A stretch of DNA of 64,000 nt from positions 18,598,085-18,662,084 of the forward strand of contig JAZBQD010000019.1 of NCBI GenBank assembly GCA_036583965.1. Reading direction: 5' to 3'. The translations under genes were made by a program, and so were the position numbers. Origin of the DNA: Prunella strophiata (lineage: Eukaryota > Chordata > Aves > Passeriformes > Prunellidae). Shown here one piece after another: positions 1 through 12,163 of this stretch. The notes under the pieces were generated by a model that was not told the origin of the DNA, searched no databases, and saw nothing but the letters and a program-made list of their open reading frames with translations. Positions within the stretch are counted from its first letter, which is position 1; each line of letters opens with the position of its first letter.

Positions 1-3000
1 GAAAATATTTTTAAAACAGTTTTAATTGCAAGGAAGCCTTTGGAGCAGGTGAGTAATTCAGACATCTCAGGCTGTTTTGAAAGGCAGAGCTTTTATTGAT
101 AAGTGTATATGTATTAATGAAATTTTTGTAAGTTAATGAAATGTAAAACTGCTTGAAAAGGGTTGATGTGGAAAAATTCTCTCCGTCTGTCTGGTCTGCC
201 AAAGAATATCTATATTTATGTGCAAATGTTTGTGTATGGGCTACTCCCATTCTTCTCCCACATGTATAAAACTTAAGTTTTACCATTTGGGCACTTTTCC
301 CAGGACCCACTGTAGATTAAGCATCCAGAAAATCAGGAAAAGTTAACAGCAACTGAATATTAGCATTCCTCTTCCTCATGGAACTGCCAATAGAGCTAGT
401 TAAGTAATATCTGAAGGTGAGCTCAAGATTCATAAAAATACCTAATGACATTCAAATGAAGTAAAGAATCTCTTGGAAAAAAAGTTCAGACATATCATAT
501 AACCATAAAAAACCCCAATGATTTGGAGGCCTCCTAACGTAATATGGAATGATGCAGAAATTCTTTGTACTATTGTCCAAGTACTTTAAAGAATTACGTC
601 AATAGCACTTTCTTGTGATATATATATACACCATTCTGTCAAATGGAAACTTGATCTGGGTCCAAGTTTATCATCATGTGAAGCAACTTTCTAAGCTCTT
701 TCTAGAAATGGGTCATACTTTATTTTCTTTCACTGCAACATCATCCCTGGCAATTTGATTTAAATTTCCTTATTTCCAGCTATGTGGTGAATAGGTTCAC
801 TGAAGATGGGAAACCAGGTAAAGAACACCCACCAAGTGGTGAAGAATAAGTACTGTGCCATAGATACAAAACTAATTCTTCAAATTCCTATATTATTCAA
901 ATGCATGGTTTAGGATACTTACAATAACATAAAAGCAGGATTTTTCAGGTAGTTACTCTGATGTAGTACAATGTGCACCACAGAGAAGCTGTCCAGAAAA
1001 ATATACTTATCCTCAGAGTAGGATGCACAAAGGTATGTACTTTTGAAATTGCAAATAATCTCACTTGTTGTATCTCTGATTTTTTCTTAACACATAGAAG
1101 ATGTGACATAATGCAGTTTCATTTTTCCTCCAGGGGACATCAGTCATATATTTTTAAACTAGGTATGGCTATTAATTCCTACCTGGCTTATTTTCCCTTC
1201 CACTCTTGCTGTCAAGTTCCAGAGGTGTGACTCTGTCTTTCTACCAGAAGACTGATTCCATGTGCTATATAAATAATATGTAGCAACCTTGGTCCAAGGT
1301 CTTCCCACCATAAATTGAATAACATCTTAGCATTAGATATTTAGTCCTAAATTGGACATCTGGTTGCCTGAGGTTCTGTTCAGTGGGAAGAGTCACATTC
1401 AGAGCATGATTCAGATTTCATACAGCTTTAAAGAAACATCTGAAACAGCTCATTTCTCTCCATTAGCAACACAGACAGCCTACAGCAATCATGCTCTTAA
1501 TTTAGTCATGTACATTAAAGCAGCTAAGTAAAATGAATCTAGGCCAAGCTGTCTGTGTGCACATAGCACTGGAGTCACAGTCATTTGTAGATGGTACTCT
1601 GCATATTTCATTAATGCTCTAGTCATCAGGGAACATTTGCAATTTCACCCTTAAAATTAGTATCTCATTTAAAAAACTGAGAGAATATCACTCTCTTATG
1701 AACATGGAACTTTTAAGCACAAAAATTCATAGCAAATAGCTGTAATGTAAAAGAACAAGCATATCATTGTATGATTACACTTGAGGATACAACAAAAGAA
1801 AATGAATATAGCTACACTACATTGTGCTTAAAGGACATCCAAACTTGTATGGAATTTTTTTAATCTTATTAGAGAAAAAACACTAGACCTCTTCCTTGCT
1901 AACATGAGCTCTAGTTTTTTTTTGCAACTGATCAAGTGGAATCAAAAACCAAACCCCAGTATTTATATATTGTGTACTTGACAGCTTTATAGTCTATGGA
2001 CTAAAATATTTCTGTTGACTTAACACATACATAAGGCATGCAGAGATGGTGCAAAGTCAAAGTAGCACAAAATATGGGTTATATGCTTCTCTCTTTATCA
2101 CAATATGTCATAACAGAAGTTGGGTATTAGTAATACTTGTTTTGAGTTTATAATCATGCATTGATCCATATGTCCAATGAGACATACAAATCAATCATCA
2201 ATGAGTTTATAAGGCTGTATAAATGCATGTAAAGAGAATACCTGCTGTTGCTTGTCTGGTGTCTCTCCAAATATGCCAATGGATTAATCAGTTAGTTCTG
2301 CATCTAGCAACAGCCTTATTGCAATTATCCTAAGTGTCATGATAGGATAGAGTGAAAAATCTCACAGGATCTATGAGAAATCAAGCCAAGCAGCATTACT
2401 GATTGTCAGGAAAGTGTGGGATATTAACAAAAAATATCTTGATATTCTGTCAATATTTTCTCCTGTATGTAAACATTTAGCTAAATATTCCACAAGCGGC
2501 TGATCTGGTTGTGTATGTGGTCTTCTTTAGGTCTTCATTCAATCACATACAATTTGGAAGATTTACTTCTGGGTACTGCTTTGTATTAAGTGTGTAAAGA
2601 GTACCCATACCTTCAGGGCATGAAGGAATACGTGCCATATCAGCAAGCAACAATTAAACCAGATTATTTTTAAATTCAGGTGATGCAAACACACATATGA
2701 TAACATACCACAGTCATCATAATTTGATGATGAATTAGAATTTTCCCAGGAAACAGTTAATTACAGAGTCTCTTGGACAGTCTGGCCTGATTTATTAGCC
2801 CCTTAAATTTATGGTAAACTAGACAGTGTGGGTGTTTTCAGTTTTGATCACAATGAGGGAAAATGAAAGATCCAAGTTCTAAAACACATTCTGTAAAGAC
2901 ATTTGACAACTGTGTTAATTTGTCTCCCTAGAGAGTAATGCTCCTTTCTCATGTCTCCCTCCCTGCAAACACAGCCTCATCACAACTCACTTTCATTGCC

Positions 3001-3646
3001 AAGTGCCTGTAATCCAGATTCCAGCTATCTTGAGTGTAACACTATTGTTCCATTCTCTTTCATTGTGCCACAAATCCTTACACCCCGAGATCCTTACATT
3101 CCATCTGTAGCTGCTGATAGACACTGTGCCCTCATTGTCTCCTCCATAGGCAGTGATCCCTAAACCTTCTATAGTCCAAGTGCATTTGTATTGCTGTTCC
3201 AACATCTTCAAATGCATTAGCTGAGGACACTGCTCTCTGTTCAGCAAGTTTGATCTTCAAGTGCATCCACAGGAATTTATTCCATAAAAATTCACTTGGA
3301 TTACTATTATATACAGAGAGGAGTAGTCAGATGGAGGAGAACTTAACTGACAGCCACATTATGTGGACTGTGAACTGCAGGCAAACTTTGGCCTCATTCA
3401 CCTCCTGTCCACCCATTCCTTTTCTGTGGTTCATAATAAATGTTGCATTTTTCATGAGGTTGCCCTGGACGGGAATGGGGAGAAAAAGGCTGGTTGGAGT
3501 TCTTATTCTGCTTCCCACACTTTCTCCCACTCAGAGATAGATTTCTGACCCTCTTCTACTTCCTCATCCTATTTTTAGAACTGGTACAGACCCACATTTG
3601 AACAACTAAAATGCCTTTGCAGTCATAGGAAAGATATTTCACATAC
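1..3646. other. AT-rich non-coding stretch, nothing recognised
   Basis: No repeat family, RNA gene or convincing coding segment was recognised here. The open frames (for example 973-1230 plus and 2993-3247 minus) are short, lack splice context and have the length expected by chance in AT-rich DNA. A short TA-alternating run lies near 620-630. This is probably intergenic or intronic. Confidence 0.6.
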
Positions 3647-3755
3647 CTTTATGTCTGTTTTCCACGCTTCATGCTCATAGCACTTTAGACAGATGATATT
3701 CTTTAGAAGGACTTGGCTTACGCTGTTTTTAGAACAATAGGGCTTGGGTCCCATA
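3647..3755 (-). other. Candidate exon (splice-bounded open segment), unidentified
   Basis: Read on the minus strand, this 109-base segment follows a pyrimidine-rich acceptor ending in ACTTGCAG and is followed by the donor AAAG/gtatgtga, close to consensus. Only one of its three frames is open: one leading base, then 36 codons. The encoded peptide contains a Cys-x-x-Cys (ICLKCYEHE) plus one more cysteine, and the segment holds several CpGs, which is more than its surroundings. I do not recognise the protein. The nearest upstream minus-strand candidates are about 7.5 kb away (11245-11319, 12168-12233). The segment at 12168 ends two bases into a codon, so it would be phase-compatible with this one, while that at 11245 would not. 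Chance splice-site pairs are common over 64 kb, so this is a lead, not a gene. Confidence 0.25.
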
Positions 3756-5920
3756 CTGCAAGTTAAGTGAAATGCAATAACTGATAACCTTGTCACACTA
3801 TTAGATGATCTAATCTCAGATAAGAAAAGGGTTTGTTGCTGTTGTCTCACTTTACTCTCATGGCTTATACAAACACCAAAAAAGTTGTTTTGCTGTAACC
3901 TGGATAATTAGGGTAGGAGACTTTTCAAAAGTTTTCCAGTTAATCCACTTTCCTTCTTTTCTATGGATGCCACACATCCTTTTGTTCACTATTAGAAAAC
4001 TGTGAAGGTCATTTTCTTCATGGATGATGAGAAAAGGAAGTGTCTCTTTTGTACTTATAAATACATTTGCAGAGGTGAGCAGATAGTAGCAGCATTTGTA
4101 GGTTGGAAATTTCTAGGGAGGCATATGAAGGGGACAAAGTCAGTTAGTGCTATCAGCAGCAGGCCCAAAAAGCAGCAGGAGGTTCCTGTGCACCAGAGCT
4201 TACACTGATAACTAGCTATCTAATGAAGCAGCTGATGATATAATAGTTATTTTTTGTCCTCCCATGAATTTTCTACTTTCTAATTCTATTCAGGTGTCAT
4301 GCTAAGATGACAGAGAGTTTTCAGTGGCTGAACTGATGTAGGGTGAGAAAGGACATCAAAAGAAAACAAAATTACATTTTAATAGAGAAAAAAAATTCTG
4401 ATTTTGCTCACACTTACTGAATTTAATATATACACAGAGTTTCTTAGAGGAATATTAAAGGCAGTGCAGGATCTGTGTATGAATGTATCATATTGGTTTT
4501 CCCAGGTGAAAAGAGCAAATTCAAAAGTGATTCCTAATATAAATTTACCTATAACACTTCAGTGAAAGTTATGAAGAAAAAAGGTATTATGGTTCCTCGA
4601 TTCTGCCTTACCATGTAGTTCAAGCAAATTTTTGATCAGCAAACATGAGAAGTCTGGAAAGAGGAATATAATATCTGACTGCCATAAATGTCTCCTTACA
4701 AAGGCAGAAGTTTTGCAATCAGATAAATCCAAAGTTTCATATAATTGGAGGAAAATATATCTAATTTGACTTTAGGAAATTTGGTACACAGAAATTTTAT
4801 CTTAATAATCTATTTACGTGACTTTACACTTCTAATGTTAAAAGGAAAGCAGAAACTTCATTAAAAATACTTTTTGAGTTGGTCACATTTCCTGACTATT
4901 TATGAACTCCTGATGGTGAAAAGAGCTGCTCTGGTACCTCTGGTCCAGATCTCTTTATGTTAACGCCAATGCACCACATGTATTAACCAAAGTCCCATCT
5001 GCAGAACTCCATCCCAGACCAGATGTGGCCTCTAAATGTAACTCTGGTGCTACAGTGATTCAAAAGAAAGGTCTAGGTGGTTCAGGTATCCCATAATTCT
5101 TAGAATCATAACACTCGTTGCAATATTTGAACTGGTGCTAAACTACATCTGTTGAGAATTTAGACTCTATTTAGATGAATAAAGTATGTAGAGTTACAAA
5201 ACAGGCAACTCCTAGAAAAATATGTGCAATTTGAAATTAGTTTTATGGTATTTTACCTTTTTTTTTTTTTTTGACACAGTCTTCTTGTCTTCCTCATTAA
5301 TTTGCTTTTTATCTTATTACAGTGTTTTTATTATTAGCTTCCTCATTTTTGTTACTAGCTTTCCTCCTTTCCTAGCACCGTGTGATTTGCACCATGATCA
5401 AGATTTGGCTAAGTTAAGTACTTTAATGATGTGAGGCAAAGTGTGATGGTTTCCCTAGCAATAGGAAAAGCTTTAAACCTCAGAGTGAAAACGTTCACTC
5501 ACACAAAATATGTTCTCCTTCCGTTTAGTGGCTGGCACAAACTGCTGCCTCTTGCAGGGAATCAGATATTTGTTTCTGCAGTGAATTACACAGATAAAAT
5601 GAAAAAGGATGTTTGAAATTCTTCATGCAGCTCATATAGGCAAGTTCAGTGCTATTCAGGTTCTTTGGGACTAACTCCGAATATTGCCATTCCCCAGGAA
5701 CAGTTCTCTCTCAGCCAGCAGCAGGTTACATTGCATCGTGTGAACAGGCCTGGCTGGGCCATGGTTCAATGAAGCTTCCATGACACTAGGATCCTTTTCA
5801 AAGAGTGAGAGCAGGGTGTGATTGATGCATGTGGCCAAGGGAAGCATCAGTGTCTTTGCAAACTCTTTGCAAAGGGCTGTTACCCTAATGAGGAAGGCTT
5901 TAAGTTAGGAGTAAGATAGA
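3756..5920. other. AT-rich non-coding stretch
   Basis: Mostly unremarkable. One plus-strand segment, 3996-4074, sits between an acceptor (pyrimidine-rich, ending ACTATTAG) and a donor (AGAG/gtgagc) and is open in one frame (26 codons, with CLFC and YIC cysteines). I do not recognise it. A T-run lies at about 5259-5272. No repeat family was recognised. Confidence 0.5.
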
Positions 5921-6015
5921 TCCTTCCTTCCTTCCTTCCTTCCTTCCTTCCTTCCTTCCCTTCCTTCCTTCCTCATTCCTTCCTTCCTTCCTTCTTCCTT
6001 CCTTCCTTCCTTCCT
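5921..6015. repeat. (TTCC)n microsatellite, left arm
   Basis: About 95 bp of TTCC tetramers with a few interruptions. The pyrimidine-rich strand is the plus strand. Together with 6481-6545 it flanks the G-rich block, as if one long TTCC tract had been interrupted. Confidence 0.95.
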
Positions 6016-6480
6016 GTCCTCCTAGTGTCCTTCACTTGCCTGGGGACGACGCTGGTCCTATGGGGGGGATGTCGCCTCCTTCCCTGGGGATTCGCTGGCT
6101 CCTTGCCTGTCCTTGGGCCTTGGCCTTCCTGGGGGGTGCCCGGGAGGTATTGCGGCTGGGTTGGGCCTGGTTCGGGGCGTTGGATGGGGGGGTGCCTGGA
6201 GATCCACTGGGGGGGGTGTTGGGTCCGGACGGATAGAAGGATTAGAGAGGGAGAGGAACAGAGGTCTCCTCCTAGTTTGGCGCGGTGGGGCGGAAAGATG
6301 GGGGGGGGGTCACTATGACGACGTGTGCCGGGGAACGTAATAGTGAAGGGGGGGGGGGGGGGGGTATGGGGGGGGTTGCCTTCCTAAGTCCTTCCTCGGA
6401 GATTCCTGATCGCGTGGGGAAGGATGAAATCGCTTCCGTTTGCTCTTCCTTTCCATAGAATCCGGGAGTGATGCGTGGTC
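6016..6480. repeat. G-run-rich, CpG-bearing block inside the microsatellite
   Basis: This block of about 465 bp contrasts sharply with the AT-rich surroundings. It carries many long G runs on the plus strand: 7 at 6062-6068, 6 at 6131-6136, 7 at 6186-6192, 8 at 6209-6216, 10 at 6300-6309, 17 at 6348-6364 and 8 at 6368-6375. There are numerous CpGs, whereas CpG is scarce elsewhere in the window. Short TTCC pieces persist inside it. Several overlapping open frames here (6025-6340 plus, 6313-6608 minus) are low-complexity and rich in Gly, Trp and Arg or in Lys, Glu and Gly, so I do not call them genes. It could be a true G-rich minisatellite with G-quadruplex potential, or a poorly resolved consensus within an expanded microsatellite. 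Confidence 0.7.
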
Positions 6481-6545
6481 CTTCCGTCCTTCCTTCCTTC
6501 TTCCTTCCCTTCGATTCCTTCCTCCTTCCTTCCTTCCTTCCTTTC
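6481..6545. repeat. (TTCC)n microsatellite, right arm
   Basis: Imperfect TTCC tetramers, the same unit and strand as 5921-6015, ending where ordinary AT-rich sequence resumes. Confidence 0.9.
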
Positions 6546-6920
6546 TACTATAAGCATTTTCAATCTTAAACAAAAGCTGGAGCTATCTGCCAGATAAGAT
6601 TTACACATTTACAAGGATTCAAGCCATGAATCTCTCTTAGGTACATTCTGTTAGCAGCTAGTAAGAGCCTCTAATTGGCATTTAATCTTGGTAACCTCTG
6701 CATTCAGTATCCGTGTATCTCTGTGTTTTGCTTGGAGAGATAAAGTGTTTTAGTGTGCCTTGTGATAATGTCTCTTTTATGTTCAAAGAAGGTGAATCTT
6801 CAACCTGTTTTACTGAAGGTTTCTAGGCTCTATGTAGAATCACAGCATGTCCCAGAACTTTCAGTACAACCTTTCGAGCCACAGATACTTTGAGGTTTAT
6901 ATTTTACATCTATGTGTGAA

Positions 6921-7292
6921 TAGAATCATAGAATTATTCTGTTCTTCAGTTGTAAGGGATCTTAAAGATCATCCAGTTCCAATCCCCTTGTCAATGGCAG
7001 GAACATTTTCCACTAGACCAGGTTGCTCAAATCCTTATCTAACCTGGTCTTGAACACTTCCAGGGATGGGGCACCTACAACTTCTCTGGGCAACCTGTTC
7101 CAGTGTCTCATCACTCTCACAACAAAGAATTTCCTCCTAACATCTAATCTAAATATACTGTCTTTCAGTTTGAAGCCTTGTCCTGGCCTTGGAAAAAGTC
7201 CCTTTCTATCTCTCTTGTACACTCTCTTCAAGTACCAGAAGGCTGCCTAAAGGTCTTTCTGGAGTCTGCCCTTCTCCAAGCTGAACAACAGC
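6921..7292 (-). mobile_element. CR1 LINE fragment, 3' end, minus strand
   Basis: The plus strand begins with TAGAATCATAGAAT, the reverse complement of the CR1 3'-terminal octamer repeat, so the 3' end of the element is at the left. On the minus strand, 7231-7013 encodes the C-terminus of the CR1 ORF2 protein (reverse transcriptase polyprotein). It includes the recognisable stretch [19 protein letters not shown] and ends in LSNLV shortly before the untranslated tail. The frame is open for only about 72 codons because the copy is 5'-truncated, as most CR1 insertions are. It is a dead, non-autonomous fragment. It abuts a second CR1 piece of opposite orientation at about 7293. Confidence 0.93.
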
Positions 7293-7678
7293 AGCTGAAC
7301 CTGAGCCAGAGTGTGCCCAGGTGGCCAAGAAGGCCAATGGCATTCTGGCCTGTGTCAGCAATGGTGTGGCCACCAGGATCAGGGCAGTGATTGTCCCTCT
7401 GTACTTGGCACTGGTGATAGAATACGGGAAAACAGTATCAGATTACCCAAGGGAAAGTTCAGTTTGGATATTAGCAAAAATTTCTTGACTACAATAGTTT
7501 TCAGGCATTGGAACATGCTGTCCAGGGAGGTGGTTGGGTCCTGATCCCTAGAGGCATTTAAAAGGGTCACAGATGTGGTGCTTAGGGATGTGGTTTATTG
7601 GTGGACTTGGCAGTCGAAAGGTTGGACCTGATGATGTTACAAATCTTTTGCAAATGTAATGATTCTGTGATTCTGTGA
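7293..7678 (+). mobile_element. CR1 LINE fragment, 3' end, plus strand, internally deleted
   Basis: Sequence from about 7293 (GAACCTGAGCCAGAGTGTGC and onward, GTGGCCAAGAAGGCCAATGG) is the CR1 ORF2 region. The element ends with ATGATTCTGTGATTCTGTGA at 7659-7678, the plus-strand CR1 tail. Around 7415-7425 the ORF2 body jumps abruptly to the region coding for the terminal HWN..LPREVV-type motif (seen here as FRHWNMLSREVVGS), which implies an internal deletion of a few hundred bases. The frame is also broken. It is separate from, and oppositely oriented to, the CR1 piece on its left. Confidence 0.88.
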
Positions 7679-10600
7679 AGTATTTTTGCTTTTTGCTACA
7701 AGTTAGACTGAACTGATTCAGAAACCTTCTGACAGTGTTTGCATCAAGGAACTTTGGCTGCCTATTTGAACAGATAAACATCTAAATCTTCCAGGATGTG
7801 TTTATAGTTAAGCACATTGTTTTCTTTTCTTTATGTGAAATAATTAGGTTAATAATATTACCAAAAGTAATAAAATCTTTTCTCTCTGGCCCCAGAGATT
7901 CTGTAAGTTTATCTCAGTTTATTAGGGGAATGTCTGAGATGCACCTTTTGCTTTGCACATTTATTAGACTAATTGCAATGAGTTTCAGGAAGTTATTTGG
8001 GTCACTGATGCAATGAGTGCATACATCTGTGTCTTTATTTTTTCAAGTCATATAATGTAAGTAGTTTTCTCAATGGCAAGATTATTATCATCTCTGGCAT
8101 AAACATGACACATAAGTTATTCTAACCTAAGTGGGATCTCTGCAAGATCAGTAATCAGAAGCTGAGTTCACAAGGCAAGTTCTCCAGTTGTTTTATGTTA
8201 AACTTTCAGAATATTGTATAGCAGAGATCAGTATTTTAAGGGTCATTAAAACTCTTTCCTTCAGTAAACTATATTATCTATGAAAAGTAAAACAGAATTC
8301 TGTAAATTCTCTGAGACTTCTAAAAGTACAAAGAGAGAGATAGGGCAGATGATGCAGGGTTTGGATCCCCTGGCTAAAATACAGCTGGTTGCAATCTATG
8401 GTATACTTTCATTTTTCTTTTTCTGTGTTGACCCTCGGCATTTATGAAACATGATATTAGAGTTTAAAAAACCCAAATAATCATAACTTTTTGAAATGTT
8501 TGAATTACAGAGAAGCTCTAAGAATAACTTACAATACATACTGTCAGAAAATGAATCTGAAAGTCAAGGAATGTTATATTCATGGTTTCTACTCAGAAGA
8601 AAAAAAAAGATTTACTGTGGATTATGCTATCTATCTCAAATGCTAAATAGGATTCATATTTTTCAATAAGAGAAGTTTATGCTTTGACTAAAAATCAAAG
8701 CTTACATATGTCTCTATCATAAGAATTACTCTAAGTAATTCAGTTAGACCCTGAAGTAAAAATCAGGAGCATAAACATTTACAAGTAGTACCATGAAGAT
8801 TCAGGAGTCCTGAAATCCATTCAATCTTTTTTCCACTCTGTGAAAAGTGCCAATGTTGTCCTGTTCTGATGATATGGTGCATATATCCTAGCCCATTGCA
8901 CAATAACATAGTTATATGTTCCTGCCTAATCAATCTATAAATAGCCATCTGACAGCCTCTGTAATAATATCATGTCATGTCACATCACAGGCTGCCTCTC
9001 AAGTGCAATGTCAGCAGTCGCTCTCAGTACTGCTGGTGGTTTGTTCCAAACATGGTCTAAAGTCCTTCATTCTTCTTGTGCTAATAATGTCTGCTAGACT
9101 TTCTTTTATTCACTCCAACATATTAGGCTACCAAATATCCAGGTAGAGGGGTAGGAATCATTAGCATATACATGCTGAACTGGCCATGGCAGGCTGAGGT
9201 TTGTCTAGCTCTGCCTTCTACATGGCTTCCCATAAAGCCATATATGTACCTAATTCTGAAAACGTATGGAGAATTTATAGCTGAGCAACTAACCAAGGGT
9301 AAATAATTTCACAAAGTTTGCATGTTTTTAGTTGCTACAAGTACCATATAACTTTTTTATCTTAAAATGATTCTGAGGTGAATTTTGGATATAAATCTCT
9401 TGAGCAGTTTCAACATGCCCCATTTGCTTGAATTTCATGAGATCTGAAATTTTAGACAGTGTTTGATGTTCTTCTCAGCCATAATTATGGTTAAATAAAT
9501 ATTGGGAATAACTAGATATGTCTGTAGTTGTCTGCTTAAGATTCTTGGATTTAAAAGCAAGTCTTCCTGACAACAATCTGGAGACAATGAACCCTAAAAG
9601 GAGTCAGCACATTAATTTCATTTTTTAATTAAAATTCATTAAAAATTTAAACAAGCATTCACAGATAAAATCCTTCTGTAAACATGCAAAACTTCTATAA
9701 TTATAAAAAACTTTATAAATTTGTGATTTGGCAGCAGCAGAATGTATGCTAAAGAGGTAGCAACCTGAGAAGAAGTGTTATAAGAAAAGACTGCTGGAAC
9801 ATAAAATATAGATGGTTGAGCTAATGCTGTGTATTGTCATTTTGTGTGAGTCCAGGTGCATAGCACATGTAAGACTGGAGAAAGCTGCATTTCCTTCAGA
9901 GAGAAATTGAGTTTTTGTTCATTCTGGGGTAAAAAAAGGTGCTGTGATTTACCATGGCTTTATTAATTGTGTAAATAATTTTGATAATACACATACATTT
10001 GTAGCTAGTAAATATTTATTGCAAGAAGTTACTGGAACATTGTATCTACCTGTGTCTGTGGATACACATCTTTGAAGGGTTCATTCTTTCTGTAAAGTAA
10101 ATGATTCAGTGACCCTGGAACAGAAACATATATTTGATGAGGTGTGCTACTAAAACATTAGTTATGCTACCAGGAAACCACAGATTGAAGGCTGTTGAGG
10201 AAAAACAAAGGATTGTAACAGAGACTCCCTGAAAGTTCAAGTATAGGATAATTGCAGAGGCCTGGAAAGTGCAAGGAAGGAACAATGCCAGAGGTGCCAG
10301 GTCTATTAACAATGATCACAAGTGGTCATTTCATGGTCATTAAAGAAATTCCATGTTGAGAGCCAAGTGGAACTTGTTTCAGAGATAAAGGAAAAGAAAG
10401 AACAAGTATTACACATATGTGAATCTTACATTACAAAATAAATTTGAATACACCTAAGTGTTAACCACTAAGGAAAGAGCAGACAAGCACAGTGTTAGGG
10501 TACATACCAAAGTTCCCTAGGCAGATCCAGAGTGAGAAGGAATCATCACCTTCAATGTTTCTCCCACAAAAGAACTTGATGTACTGCCTTAATCCCACTC

Positions 10601-10780
10601 TGATTCTACTCCTCGAAGACTGGTACCCCCATTTTATGACCCAAAGAGCAGAAAGAGGATGGAAACAATGCCAGAAAGAGATGTAAATACTAGAAAGTTT
10701 GTGTATCTATTTTGATGCCATCATTTTGAGGAGTAGACTGTAGTAGTTGTAAAATTGCAGAACAGTTTCATTTGGAAAAA
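7679..10780. other. AT-rich non-coding stretch, nothing recognised
   Basis: No repeat family or coding segment could be assigned. All open frames are below 80 codons and lack coding character. Confidence 0.55.
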
Positions 10781-11090
10781 GAACCTCTAAATGAGATCTA
10801 GCTGGATTGCCTTAGTCAGACCATTAGCAAGCAGGTGATATTATTCAGGATATCTAGTTTTAAGTATCTCTAGGGGCAAGGAATTCACTGCCACTTTGGA
10901 CAGTGGTAACCTGTCCTACCAACAAGACAAAACATTTTCTGCTAACTTAGAATTGTCATGTTGGAAATTGCATGGATTGTCCATCCTATTACCACTGTAC
11001 ACATTGTCTCATCAGATTGTGATGGGTATTTGTCATTCTGTACAATTAGGGAGAAAGCTGAGAAGAACTTCACCTCATCTGAGTCAATGG
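10781..11090 (-). mobile_element. Ancient CR1 relic, minus strand (probable)
   Basis: The plus strand shows a decayed version of the reverse-complement CR1 3' region: an element resembling ATCTAGCTGGAT, then a CCACTTTGGACAGTGGTAACCTGT-like piece (compare the usual 'CACTCTGGACAACCTGTTCC' arrangement), followed by the 'CCATTGCCTCTTGTCC'-type segment, here much diverged. There is no intact tail repeat. Recognition is by eye from the order of diverged words, so the boundaries are approximate. The overlapping open frames at 10896-11239 are by-products of this relic. Confidence 0.45.
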
Positions 11091-11244
11091 TTAAGGTTCA
11101 ATCATGCTTCAGAAATCCGAATGCATTGCTTTCAATTTCTGGGAACACCATTTTATTCATGCTCCAGGGCAAAGCATCTTCTCATCAGTGCATGGCCAGG
11201 AGTCTAAACAACACAAATGAGCCCAGTGGTGATGAGTAGCTTAC

Positions 11245-11319
11245 CTTTCATCCATAGATAAAATAATTTGTCACCACCACCTGATTGAATTTTCCATTTT
11301 ACATTAATAGCGGGTAGAG
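11245..11319 (-). other. Candidate exon (splice-bounded open segment), unidentified
   Basis: On the minus strand a strong acceptor (CTGAACCTTTTCAG) is followed by 75 bases and a donor GAAAG/gtaagcta. Two frames are stopped early. The third is open throughout (two leading bases, 24 codons, one trailing base) and includes the stretch NVKWKIQSGGGDKLFYLWMK. The protein is not recognised. The phase does not match the neighbouring candidate at 12168-12233, so a direct join is not supported. Confidence 0.25.
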
Positions 11320-12163
11320 CTGAAAAGGTTCAGATTTCATGTGCCACTTCCAATATGATTCAGCAAATTTTTTGAATCAACAATATTTTAATTGCAGATC
11401 TACTTGAGAACAGTTTTTGGGGGTTTGTTTGTGGTTTTCTTGTTGTTGTTTTTAATTTTATTTAGAAGGAGCATAAGGCCTCCCATTCCAGTTGTGGGAT
11501 GAATATCTAGACTGCACTACATTGTTTATGCCTAAAACAAATCCCAAGAAAGGGACTAAATTTTGAGAGTTTTCAGAAAACTGGGGAATTTGATTAAATT
11601 TAAAATTATTTATTAAATATATTTCACAACAACAATCAATAGAGTTTATATTTTTAGGGAAAGCATGGAATAATTTCAAATCACCTCTGTAAGGACAGCA
11701 ATGTTTGTGTCACTTGCAGCACAGAGAGTGCTTTCAGGTGACAACAGATTTGACTTCTAGAAGAATATGAAGCCCCCAGATATTTTTTTTTCTTCTGAAA
11801 CTTCTTACAATTTCTGACTGAAGAGGCTGAAAGTGTTGTTTCACACACAGTGATCATTGGATGTGGGTCAGTGGATTTCATGAAAGAGTGCTTTTCAATA
11901 TAAACTGTAGTCATACATACAGAGTTTACAAAAGTCTCTTAAATGAGCCTAATAACATTTTCATGGACATAGAACTATTTTAAATTGGTATGTCTGAAAG
12001 CATTCTAACATGCCCAAATTAATTCCATTCCAAAGTTCCATTTAACAAAATAAAATGAGAAATAGAACAAAATTCCTGCCTAGTGATCCCACTATTGTTC
12101 TTACATGGTGTGGAAGTGGGAGTGTTTTTCCAGTCCAGTGGTAGAAAAACATATGTGAGCTCA

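Noticed and set aside
6025..6608. Several overlapping frames on both strands (Gly/Trp-rich and Lys/Glu/Gly-rich)
   Set aside because: They are translations of low-complexity G runs and TTCC repeats.
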